DNA from: a virus
DNA length: 46,785 nucleotides
Virus record (IMG/VR): IMGVR_UViG_3300028610_000454
Span: 1-46,785 of that record
Strand: one strand, 5' to 3'
Under the pieces are notes generated by a model. The model saw only the letters and a program-made list of their open reading frames with translations. It was not told the DNA's origin and ran no database searches. Positions 13,409-20,095 of the stretch are shown piece after piece (position 1 is the first letter of the stretch; every line of letters starts with the position of its first letter). Made by a program: the position numbers and the translations under genes.

Positions 13409-13909
13409 TCAAGCTATTTTCCTTTCACTATTCCTATGACAATCTATACAAACGGGAGCAACAGCAAACCAAAATTCAGGCTCGTATCCCAAATAATGAT
13501 GGTATTCTTTGGCTGGCTTTGGGCAGTAACGACAAAGCAATAATTTGGGCGAAACCAATTTGCCATCACGGATAGCATTGTTTATAACATGCCTGGCCTT
13601 AATTCGATTGAGATTGCGGGCAAGGTAACGCTTTTCCGTTGCTTTCCCTTTTTCACTTCGTTTGTACCGCTTCCTTGCATTTTTCCCTTTTTCGCTTTGC
13701 TGATGACGTTTTATTGCAATTTTGCCTTTCTTGCTTTGAAAATAATGTTTTCTCATGGCTTTGCCATGTTCAGTTTGTCGATATTCACCTTCGTAAATTT
13801 TCTTGCAAGATTTACAATATCCTCGAAACCCATCTTTATTTTGTTTGTCTATGTTAAATTCAGATATTGGCTTGATTGTTTTGCATTTACTACATTTTTT
13901 CGTTTTCAT
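13409..13909 (-). CDS. HNH homing-type endonuclease with 13-residue repeats, 166 aa
   Basis: N-terminal zinc knuckles (KKCSKCKTIKPISEFN, YCKSCKK), then about four 13-residue repeats of the form SEKGKxxxKRYxx, then a C-terminal HNH core (LLCRYCPKPAKEYHHYLGY, VAPVCIDCHR). It is related to the HNH protein at 38954-39424. The start at MKTKKC is chosen because GGAGATAAA precedes it. The frame is open 36 codons further up, but that part is the palindromic leader. Its ribosome site is inside a 13-bp perfect helix. Confidence 0.85.
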   Translation of the reverse strand: MKTKKCSKCKTIKPISEFNIDKQNKDGFRGYCKSCKKIYEGEYRQTEHGKAMRKHYFQSKKGKIAIKRHQQSEKGKNARKRYKRSEKGKATEKRYLARNLNRIKARHVINNAIRDGKLVSPKLLLCRYCPKPAKEYHHYLGYEPEFWFAVAPVCIDCHRNSERKIA

Positions 13910-13912
13910 TTT

Positions 13913-14040
13913 ATCTCCAATAAAACCAGCCGAAGCTGGTACGCAGATTGAGCTTCCGCCCGAAGTGCCTTCGGCTGGCCGTGTTAAAGTGCTTTGTTGT
14001 TCTGCGTACCATTCCATAAGTGTAACCTTTTATTGGAGAT
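13913..14040 (-). promoter_or_regulatory. Nested, interleaved palindromic leader sequestering the HNH ribosome site
   Basis: Outer helix ATCTCCAATAAAA (14040-14028 on minus) with TTTTATTGGAGAT (13925-13913), 13 bp perfect, includes the GGAG site of the HNH gene. Inside, GGTACGCAGA/TCTGCGTACC (14010-14001 with 13947-13938) and CCAGCCGAAG/CTTCGGCTGG (13978-13969 with 13935-13926), 10 bp each, cross one another. Competing local hairpins are CCAGC-TTCG-GCTGG and CCGAAG-GCA-CTTCGG. On the minus strand only 2 nt separate the last arms, so mutually exclusive states are more likely than one full pseudoknot. Confidence 0.8.
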
Positions 14041-14049
14041 TGTCAAATA

Positions 14050-14376
14050 TTACTTTTCCTCAGTGTTGATATTTTCACCAATCTTTTCCATCGTCCAGCC
14101 GATGTCTTGACAGGCAGCACCGACCAGATGACAACTTTCCCTTGCCACATTGCAGCCTGCGCTTGCCATAGTCCAAGACAAAACAGACGCTACCAACAGT
14201 CTTTTCACCAACTCCCGCCTGCGGCTCTTAATCTGTGCGATTTTCTTATCGCAGAAACACACCGCTTTGGCATAGACAAGTCGTGCGCCAAGCTCTTTTT
14301 CATCTTCCAACAGTTGCATCATCCTTGCCTTGCTGTCCACCCATCCTGTGATTGTTTTCCGTAATAATCTGCTCAT
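14050..14376 (-). CDS. Hypothetical protein with internal entericidin-like lipoprotein segment, 108 aa
   Basis: Starts at MSRLLRK (GAGAGGTAAGAAA before ATG). The first 55 residues are basic and helical. Residues about 58-76 (RLLVASVLSWTMASAGC) look like a lipoprotein signal with an ASAGC lipobox. The tail NVARESCHLVGAACQDIG resembles entericidin-type toxins. Either the N-terminal part is a fusion or a shorter lipoprotein starts internally at a GTG/TTG after CGGGAG. A membrane or envelope role is likely in either case. Confidence 0.6.
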   Translation of the reverse strand: MSRLLRKTITGWVDSKARMMQLLEDEKELGARLVYAKAVCFCDKKIAQIKSRRRELVKRLLVASVLSWTMASAGCNVARESCHLVGAACQDIGWTMEKIGENINTEEK

Positions 14377-14543
14377 TTTCTTACCTCTCTTTTCTCCGCT
14401 AATCTCCTTGTTAGATTTATGATTCCAAAAGAACCTGCCGCGTTTGTGAGAGCAAGAAATCATCGTTTAGCTTCCCTGATTAAAGGAGGAGGACAGCAGG
14501 CTCTTGAAGTGCTCGTATTTATTTGTAAGAGAACGTATCTATC

Positions 14544-14744
14544 CTATGCCTCTTTTGTATAGACATTTATTTCTTCTGGAACAAAACACATAGCAGCAGA
14601 AGTCATATTGTCTGTTTCGTTACACCAAGCACTTTCAGTATATATCCAACCACCAAATACTCTCCTTACAATTACATCGTGGGACTTACACGGGAGAATT
14701 ATTGTGGCGTGCAATCCCATATTTAGTAATTCTTCTCTGGTCAT
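14544..14744 (-). CDS. Hypothetical protein, 66 aa
   Basis: Beta-rich small protein (LHATIILPCKSHDVIVRRVFGG, WIYTESAWC). No family recognised. The 80-nt gap to the next gene (14464-14543) shows nothing clear. Confidence 0.62.
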   Translation of the reverse strand: MTREELLNMGLHATIILPCKSHDVIVRRVFGGWIYTESAWCNETDNMTSAAMCFVPEEINVYTKEA

Positions 14745-14747
14745 TCT

Positions 14748-15179
14748 CTATCCCTCTTTCTCTCTGGCGATGGCAGCTTTAGATTGCTCTGCAATTTTGT
14801 CTAATTCGTCGATAATTCTTAAAATCGCAGAGTGGCCATAGATTGTGGTCGATGGATATTTTTTATTCCATTTCACGAAAGCCTCGCACACAGCCAGCAA
14901 ATCTTCCCGGCTGGATTCCAAACGGTCGATGATGTCCTCAGCTTCGTGCAATAACTTTAATGCAACACTACACTGTTCCTCTGTTGACCGAGTATCCAAT
15001 ATTGCACAAGTAACCTTTTGCCTAAACTCCCCTGCCGGTGGTCGCTCTTTAGATTCGAGTTGGTCGCAAGCTTCCTCTAATAAGGTAATCTCTGCCCGTC
15101 TTGGTATTTCTGTTTCGTACATCTTGACGAAACTTTTTATTTTCTCCACAAACTCAATTGCTACTTTTGTGTTTGTCAT
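14748..15179 (-). CDS. Hypothetical helical protein, 143 aa
   Basis: ATG at 15179 (MTNTKVAIEF) preferred over a TTG 7 codons upstream. Long amphipathic helices (FVEKIKSFVKMYETEIP; LLHEAEDIIDRLESSREDL) suggest a coiled-coil or helical-bundle protein. No family recognised. Confidence 0.68.
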   Translation of the reverse strand: MTNTKVAIEFVEKIKSFVKMYETEIPRRAEITLLEEACDQLESKERPPAGEFRQKVTCAILDTRSTEEQCSVALKLLHEAEDIIDRLESSREDLLAVCEAFVKWNKKYPSTTIYGHSAILRIIDELDKIAEQSKAAIAREKEG

Positions 15180-15183
15180 CGCT

Positions 15184-15945
15184 CTAAGTCCCTTGCTCAA
15201 GTAATTCTTTCAGCTTGTCTCTTAAGTCCTTACAGGTTCGCTCCCAATCGCGCCAGTTGCATCTTCCTTTTTTCCAATCTTCAAAAGCATCGATAACGTG
15301 TCGCCACAAATCTATGCCGCCGCCATAGCCACATCTATAAATAGTGGTTTTCCCAAGGACACAATGGCTACATTTCATATCGTTGCCGTAAACTCTTTTG
15401 TAATAGTGACATAAGCCACAATGAGTAGAAAGAAAAATATAACCCTTTGTTCTTTTGTATTTCGCTCTCAATTCCTTAGCCGTAGCCGTATAAAGCTGAT
15501 TCCAATGCTCGTAAGAGACTTCCAGTGCGCCTTTGGCCGTCTTTGACCTACGCTTGATTTGGGATATTGTTAGCCAACGCATCATTTTTTTTTTCTCCAA
15601 AGATTTTATCTGTTCCAAAAATAGTCCGGCGTATTTCATGCGGGCGCGGGGGGTTTTGGCATCTTCCCACATCAGAAACGGCTTATCATTTCTGGCATAT
15701 ATATTGGCACAAAAGCCATATACAGTATAATACGGACAAGCATAATTACATTCACTAATCGATTGGGGTAATCGTTGCTTCCTATTATTGTAAAGACAAA
15801 GCCAGCACCAATGAGCATCATTAAGTCCTTTGCAATCTTTGTATTTCTCCCATTCCGGCCAATCCTCTTTCTTCTTCCCCGTCTCAGCCAGCCATTCCCA
15901 AAGAGCAATACACAATTCAATAGCTTTTTTTCTTGTTAATCGCAT
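15184..15945 (-). CDS. Cys-rich protein: two paralogous genes fused through an A10 run, 253 aa
   Basis: Two similar halves each carry a C-x2-C cluster set (WCWLCLYNNR...CNYACPYY...FC; HCGLCHYYKR...CSHC...YRCGYGG) and a Trp-rich tail. The junction, on minus TTGGAG then ten A then TGATG (T run 15594-15585 on plus), holds a good ribosome site and ATG ATG at 15585. With nine A the first half would end at TGA overlapping that start as ATGA, the usual junction here. So it is either a true fusion, transcript slippage, or a one-base assembly error. The second half alone would be 15184-15585. GGAGAAAACA precedes the ATG at 15945. Confidence 0.7.
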   Translation of the reverse strand: MRLTRKKAIELCIALWEWLAETGKKKEDWPEWEKYKDCKGLNDAHWCWLCLYNNRKQRLPQSISECNYACPYYTVYGFCANIYARNDKPFLMWEDAKTPRARMKYAGLFLEQIKSLEKKKMMRWLTISQIKRRSKTAKGALEVSYEHWNQLYTATAKELRAKYKRTKGYIFLSTHCGLCHYYKRVYGNDMKCSHCVLGKTTIYRCGYGGGIDLWRHVIDAFEDWKKGRCNWRDWERTCKDLRDKLKELLEQGT

Positions 15946-15971
15946 TGTTTTCTCCAATTACTGTTAAAATG

Positions 15972-16143
15972 CAGAGACGGGCAGGATACCTTTCAGTAGA
16001 GCCTACCGTTAGCGTGAGCGGGTGGGATTTGAACCCGAATATGCACTATTCCACCAGAATAGAAAATACATACTCTACACGACCTCCAGCTTTCTGGGCT
16101 GGCGAGCTACCATACTGCTCTACCGCCCACGCCGCCGTCTCTG
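15972..16143 (-). ncRNA. tRNA-like cloverleaf with hairpin inserted in the T arm, in an mRNA leader
   Basis: On minus: outer stem CAGAGACGG/CCGTCTCTG (16143-16135 with 15980-15972), then acceptor-like GCGTGGGCGG/CCGCTCACGC (16132-16123 with 16021-16012, 10 bp, one G-U). TA is followed by D arm GAGC-AGTATGGTA-GCTC, anticodon-like arm CCAGC-CCAGAAA-GCTGG (AGA, with C instead of T at position 33), AGGTC, and T loop GGG-TTCAAAT-CCCAC. The T-stem 5' strand is interrupted by a 39-nt hairpin (16075-16037). No CCA is encoded. A functional tRNA is unlikely; a tRNA mimic or decayed tRNA in the leader of the gene at 15945 fits better. Confidence 0.65.
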
Positions 16144-16146
16144 TAT

Positions 16147-16506
16147 TTAGTTGTCAAGAGAGCTACTTAGTCGGCTTGTATTGCAGGTCATTATCCACAA
16201 TGCCTTGCCATATTTCGGGCGTGTAATCAAAAGCCCTTTCGTCTGGCATCCATTTGTAAGAAATGCTATTGCCATTTTTCTTGTATCATTCTCATTTTTG
16301 GCCTCAAAACCGATAGGCAATGAGGTATCTTCTTCGGATCGCCATTTGTATTTTGATAATCGAGGATAATCTTCAGCATCGACAATTGCAAACTTGCCTT
16401 GTGTGAGTGGAATAAACCGGCAGAAGGGCGCAGAGTCAGCCGAAGAAGTTGATATACGCCCCCTGACGGTTATGTGCCGTTGATTTGGTTTTTTGGGTGG
16501 TATCAT
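16147..16506 (-). CDS. HNH/AP2-type homing endonuclease fragment lacking the HNH core, 119 aa
   Basis: Residues about 32-56 (FIPLTQGKFAIVDAEDYPRL, SKYKWR) are the conserved N-terminal block of phage HNH endonucleases with AP2-like domains. The expected HNH catalytic part is missing, and the C-terminal third is unrelated. It looks truncated or diverged. Its start codon lies in a 12-bp perfect helix (16509-16520 with 16433-16444). First gene after the promoter at 16559-16587. Confidence 0.6.
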   Translation of the reverse strand: MIPPKKPNQRHITVRGRISTSSADSAPFCRFIPLTQGKFAIVDAEDYPRLSKYKWRSEEDTSLPIGFEAKNENDTRKMAIAFLTNGCQTKGLLITRPKYGKALWIMTCNTSRLSSSLDN

Positions 16507-16520
16507 TTTTCGGCTGACTC
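16433..16520 (-). promoter_or_regulatory. Long hairpin enclosing the start of the HNH-fragment gene
   Basis: On minus GAGTCAGCCGAA (16520-16509) pairs perfectly with TTCGGCTGACTC (16444-16433). Nested within are TGATA/TATCA, CCxCC/GGGGG and ACGG/CCGT pairs. The only ribosome-site-like GGAG and the ATG at 16506 fall inside the stem, so translation should be repressed while it is folded. Confidence 0.65.
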
Positions 16521-16558
16521 CACTGTACTATTAACTTGTACTACTTTACTATCGACAC

Positions 16559-16587
16559 AAAATACCATATTCCTAAAGTTAAATCAA
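16559..16587 (-). promoter_or_regulatory. Sigma70-like promoter of the minus-strand early/middle operon
   Basis: On minus: -35 TTGATT (16587-16582), 17-nt spacer, -10 TATTTT (16564-16559), predicted start near 16551. It lies in a 203-nt gap (16507-16709) downstream of the late terminator and is the only good promoter seen for the genes from 16506 to 3276. GTAC-containing repeats just downstream (16526-16543) could be an operator. Confidence 0.6.
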
Positions 16588-16709
16588 GAAAAATCTGGCC
16601 ATTTTCTTAAAATTCTTATCATGACCTATCATTTTCTATGACATTTTTTCGGCACAATTGCTGTAAATCGTTGATAACAAAAGACTTGTTTGGTCAGAAA
16701 CTATAACAT

Positions 16710-16886
16710 TTATGAGACAAAAAATCTTCGCTTAAATTCTGGCGCATCGGCACTTTCGTAGCTCTCGCCCTGCATACAATCAGGACAAAACACACAACCA
16801 TAAAAGGGGACAGTTACCCAAACTAATTCTCCACAGTTTTGACAAGGTAGTTCTGCTGCCTCTTTTTTGGTTTCGTGCTTAATCAT
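16710..16886 (-). CDS. Small zinc-ribbon protein, 58 aa
   Basis: CQNCGE at about residue 15 and CVFCPDC at about 31-37 provide a zinc site of rubredoxin/ribbon type. Lies alone between the late terminator and the early promoter. On minus a possible -35 TTGACT is upstream, but the -10 is poor. Function unknown. Confidence 0.65.
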   Translation of the reverse strand: MIKHETKKEAAELPCQNCGELVWVTVPFYGCVFCPDCMQGESYESADAPEFKRRFFVS

Positions 16887-16923
16887 TCTATTAAGCTACC
16901 ATAAATCTTCTCAAAAGTCAAGC

Positions 16924-16960
16924 ATAAAAAAATCCGGCCAAACGTAAATTCAGCCGGACT
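16924..16960 (-). terminator. Rho-independent terminator at the end of the late region
   Basis: On minus TCCGGC (16958-16953) pairs with GCCGGA (16938-16933), with extra pairs in the loop side, followed by seven T (16932-16926). It follows the lipoprotein gene directly and ends the long late transcription unit. Confidence 0.92.
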
Positions 16961-16991
16961 TCTTGAAAGGAACTAAAGATGTGTAAGAAAT

Positions 16992-17468
16992 TCACGCTAT
17001 CTTTTTAGCTTTACGAGCATCACCCACATCGTTGTAAAGTTCCGCCGCTTTGTCGGGATTCTCGTTCCGGAATTTATCCATTCCTACTTTGGCGGCTGAA
17101 TATTTATTGGCAAGCTCGTTTCTTTCCCTAACCGTCTTTATGATTTTGGGAGCGCCATAAAGTACACCCGTACCAGCCAATATTTTCAAGGCAATATCTA
17201 TCATCGGAGCGTAGGGATTGAATGGTCGGGACGCTTCGTTGGCTGCTGTTAGTTGCTCTACAACACTTTCGTCAGCCTTTTCCTTTACGGCTTCGTTGAC
17301 TACGACAATATCGGCCTGTACCCTGTCAACTTCCTCTGCAAATTTCTCTTGATAGTTGTCCACAGCTACCATCAATTTGTCAACGTCATTCGTGAGCGTT
17401 TCGACTTGCTGTGTGGTAGGAATACATCCTGCTACGAGCAGAAGTACAATTATAATTAGTGTTTTCAT
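16992..17468 (-). CDS. Phage lipoprotein, possible spanin-like lysis protein, 158 aa
   Basis: MKTLIIIVLLLVAGC is a lipoprotein signal with lipobox LVAGC (Cys15). A coiled coil follows (VETLTNDVDKLMVAVDNYQE...), then a hydrophobic segment near residues 100-115 (IALKILAGTGVLYG) and a basic helical tail. Being last in the late operon next to a one-TM protein suggests lysis, but the second hydrophobic segment is unusual for an outer-membrane spanin. The start at 17468 overlaps the upstream stop as ATGA. Confidence 0.7.
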   Translation of the reverse strand: MKTLIIIVLLLVAGCIPTTQQVETLTNDVDKLMVAVDNYQEKFAEEVDRVQADIVVVNEAVKEKADESVVEQLTAANEASRPFNPYAPMIDIALKILAGTGVLYGAPKIIKTVRERNELANKYSAAKVGMDKFRNENPDKAAELYNDVGDARKAKKIA

Positions 17469-17632
17469 TGTTTGCTCCTTTCGATTAGAATGTTTTTGAT
17501 TTCGTTGATTTCCGACCATATATCATTTACGGACTTCTTCAAATGCTTCACGTCATTGTAGAGTATTCCTGAATTGAAAATCAAGCCTGCTATGGCTATT
17601 CCCACGATTATCCATTTGGCTAAATCATACAT
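17465..17632 (-). CDS. Single-TM small protein, holin-like candidate, 55 aa
   Basis: Residues 6-23 (KWIIVGIAIAGLIFNSGIL) form one membrane segment, followed by a charged helical tail ending ERSKQ. Size and place beside the lipoprotein fit a class-III-like holin or inner spanin. The function is inferred from position only. Confidence 0.6.
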   Translation of the reverse strand: MYDLAKWIIVGIAIAGLIFNSGILYNDVKHLKKSVNDIWSEINEIKNILIERSKQ

Positions 17633-17633
17633 A

Positions 17634-17819
17634 TTAACCTCCAAATTTTTCTATTTCTGTAGCCAAGTGATTGCACAATTCGGACTCTTGATTTAATTGT
17701 CGAGTAAGTTTCTCACGCCTGATAACCGCTTCGCCAAGTCGGGCGCATAAGTCCTTGCGCTTGCTTTTGGTTTCGACATTCTTCGCTTTGTTTTCTGTTG
17801 CTTTTGGTTTCTTTGCCAT
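17634..17819 (-). CDS. Hypothetical basic coiled-coil protein, 61 aa
   Basis: Lys-rich first 20 residues (MAKKPKATENKAKNVETK), then a helical segment (CARLGEAVIRREKLTRQLNQE). Adjoins its neighbours with 1-nt spacing. No family recognised. Confidence 0.65.
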   Translation of the reverse strand: MAKKPKATENKAKNVETKSKRKDLCARLGEAVIRREKLTRQLNQESELCNHLATEIEKFGG

Positions 17820-18028
17820 TAGTCAAACACCTTTAACATATCTTTTAACTCTTCTTCTCTTTCAATTATAGCATCAAATTGCTCTTGAGCCTCAGCTTTA
17901 CGGTCTGGAATATGGTCAAGCTCCGTTTGAAGCTCTGCCTTATTATACTCTACTACCACCGGCTCCGGCAAGTCAAAAGTTTCTGTCGCTTCCACGGTAT
18001 TGTCATCTATTTTTTCGTATGTTTTCAT
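17819..18028 (-). CDS. Hypothetical protein, 69 aa
   Basis: Start at MKTYEKIDDNTVEATETF; an in-frame start at 18061 would overlap the fibre gene and lacks a site. C-terminal half is an acidic coiled coil. Small proteins of this type (tail-fibre neighbours, DUF-like) are common; role unknown. Confidence 0.65.
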   Translation of the reverse strand: MKTYEKIDDNTVEATETFDLPEPVVVEYNKAELQTELDHIPDRKAEAQEQFDAIIEREEELKDMLKVFD

Positions 18029-18036
18029 TTGTTCTC

Positions 18037-19428
18037 TTATACGTGCCTTGCGTGACTGCAATCATGCCAGTCCGTACCGCCATGACATACTAATATCCAA
18101 CCACCGTATTCTGTGTTTAATGTTTCATCCGCCCCACGGTGAAGATATATTTTTTGTGTCGCACCTGTTTCGTTGTGTTCCAATATTACATTGTTAGCCC
18201 CTGCATTTATCAATGCTATATACAATACTTGACCGTCAACTCCACCAGCTAATCCACCGATAGTTACAGCGTTAGAACTGTTATCTATAAACAGTGTATT
18301 TACTCCAGATACATCCAAATTATCAGTTGGGCCTACTGTGGAAAATGTTAACGTTGCAGACGATATGGCTCCTGCACCAATATCCAGGTTGCCGCCATTC
18401 AAATAACTGTCTCCATTGGAGTATAATAAAACTTTAAGGTCTGCTGAAGCGTTGTAAAGGCGAAGTGCCGCATTATCTAAAGCATAAGAACCTAAATCAG
18501 CATTTACGACATCACCTGTTGTGTGTGCCCTTATTGGAGGCGCACCTACTGCATTGGCTTTAACTGTTAGCGGTACTACAGGAGTCGCCGTATTGATGCT
18601 AACACCAACAGAATTAACCCTCACCATATGAGTCGGTGCATCACCGTCATTGCCATCGTTTATAAATAAATCCAAATAACCTTTTTCGTCATCGGCAGAG
18701 CCATCGTGTGCTGCCTCTAACCTTGCAAGGGTAGTTTCTTCTCCGCCTGATTGTTGTCCTTTGAAATCATGTCTTGATTCACGCCCACCATCTGTATCCT
18801 CATGGGTATTATTAAGAGTTATTATATTGCCTTGAAACATATAAGCATCAAGGCCAAAAAACTCCGCCGTATTAGCGGCATATTGCTCCACAGATACATC
18901 AAGTGATTCTATACCGCCGAAACCAGTACCAAAACCATAAATTTGAAGTTCTTGGGTTTCGCCTTCTGTGGCAGATTCAAATATAGTGACAGGAATATCG
19001 GCTTCTTGTTGCAACCTCAAAGAAACAGGGGAAGAACCTTGAACTGAAATAAGTCCTTTTCCAGTTGCAGTACGAAGACTTAAAAATTCAGCATCATTTT
19101 CATCACGAATTATAATATTCCCTCTGCCTGTCCCCTTTCCTTTTATATCTACAAGGGTAGTAGTATTATCTCCTTCGTCTGTCAGAAATACAATAGAACC
19201 ATCAGTTGGCCTTATATACATATCTGTATTATCGTGATAAATCTGAATCTGGTCGGAAGCATCAGCGGAATTGATAGTTAGACCTGCAAAGGTCGGGCTA
19301 TCTTTAGTGCCGAGTCCGTGGTCGTCAGCACCGCCGCCTGCGGCCTGTCCAGGCAAACCCAACAAAAGGCCGTGGTCAAGTAGGCCGTTAATGTGCTCAA
19401 TCGAACATATTCTGCTATTTCTTAGCAT
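18037..19428 (-). CDS. Tail fibre / receptor-binding-type protein, 463 aa
   Basis: The N-terminus has ICSIEHINGLLDHGLLLGLP and DHGLGTKDSPTFAGLTI. The body is beta-repeat rich in Asn/Thr/Gly, and a C-terminal block (GQVLYIALINAGANNVILEH, GWILVCHGGTDWHDC) recurs in phage fibre tips and cyanophage structural proteins. No chaperone or peptidase motif is seen. GAGGA lies 9 nt before ATG. Probably trimeric and contacts the host surface. Confidence 0.7.
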   Translation of the reverse strand: MLRNSRICSIEHINGLLDHGLLLGLPGQAAGGGADDHGLGTKDSPTFAGLTINSADASDQIQIYHDNTDMYIRPTDGSIVFLTDEGDNTTTLVDIKGKGTGRGNIIIRDENDAEFLSLRTATGKGLISVQGSSPVSLRLQQEADIPVTIFESATEGETQELQIYGFGTGFGGIESLDVSVEQYAANTAEFFGLDAYMFQGNIITLNNTHEDTDGGRESRHDFKGQQSGGEETTLARLEAAHDGSADDEKGYLDLFINDGNDGDAPTHMVRVNSVGVSINTATPVVPLTVKANAVGAPPIRAHTTGDVVNADLGSYALDNAALRLYNASADLKVLLYSNGDSYLNGGNLDIGAGAISSATLTFSTVGPTDNLDVSGVNTLFIDNSSNAVTIGGLAGGVDGQVLYIALINAGANNVILEHNETGATQKIYLHRGADETLNTEYGGWILVCHGGTDWHDCSHARHV

Positions 19429-19480
19429 TTATTTTATTTTAATCCTCAATCTCAAATTGTGGATAACTTTTGTGATTCTT

Positions 19481-19855
19481 CTATTCATACTTTATTTTGT
19501 AAACTACCTTTTCTAATATTTGTGGAGATAAAATAAACCATTCACCACTTACATTAAATTCCCTTAACCATTCGTGCAATTTTGCTTCAACTCGTTCGTA
19601 ATCCTTCTTATCAGCCGAAATAATCAACTTTAATGGATAAGGGCAATTAGTTTGCATACCACTTAAACGAGCTTTTACATCACCTGTTGTAAGCCCTATT
19701 TTGTAATAATGACTACCTTGGCAATGTATTAAATATATCGTCCCTTTTAGCTCTGAAATCCTTGTGTATAACTTTATTCCTTTTTGTGGATAACAATTTT
19801 CTTTCGCTCTATCGTCTTGTATTTTATACACTTGTATCAATACCCCTATGTTCAT
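19481..19855 (-). CDS. T5orf172-type GIY-YIG-related protein, 124 aa
   Basis: GTIYLIHCQGSHYYKIGLTT followed by VKARLSGMQTNCPYPLKLI and ERVEAKLHEWL...GEWFIL is the T5orf172 (MUG113) domain, related to GIY-YIG nucleases. It may be a homing-type nuclease or DNA-binding protein that entered between the core protein and fibre genes. No clear Shine-Dalgarno at the first ATG. Confidence 0.8.
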   Translation of the reverse strand: MNIGVLIQVYKIQDDRAKENCYPQKGIKLYTRISELKGTIYLIHCQGSHYYKIGLTTGDVKARLSGMQTNCPYPLKLIISADKKDYERVEAKLHEWLREFNVSGEWFILSPQILEKVVYKIKYE

Positions 19856-19888
19856 AACATTTTTTACTTGACAGATTTACCATCATCG

Positions 19889-20095
19889 TTATAATAGCGC
19901 TTCAATGGGAGCAAGATATTCTTTTAACTCCTTAAATACAATATAGTTAGCTAAAGAAAAGAATAAAGAAGTAAAATATAAACGAGCCAATATGGAATTT
20001 TTAGCATACATATCGCTTTTTGGGCTAACAATATGGGCTTTTGTTGAACTGTTGCCTAAATTCATTGGCTGTTTTGTAGGTAGAAAATAACTCAT
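19889..20095 (-). CDS. Hypothetical protein with hydrophobic segment, 68 aa
   Basis: Starts at an ATG overlapping the stop of the gp16-like gene. Residues about 37-55 (ARLYFTSLFFSLANYIVF) are hydrophobic and might span a membrane. No family recognised. Confidence 0.6.
   Translation of the reverse strand: MSYFLPTKQPMNLGNSSTKAHIVSPKSDMYAKNSILARLYFTSLFFSLANYIVFKELKEYLAPIEALL

Noticed and set aside
13910-14017. N-terminal extension of the HNH gene at 13409
   Set aside because: The open frame runs through the palindromic leader; GGAG and the zinc-knuckle homology place the start at 13909.
16015-16129. Functional serine tRNA (AGA)
   Set aside because: C33, an interrupted T stem and lack of a class II variable arm make a working tRNA unlikely; reported as tRNA-like instead.
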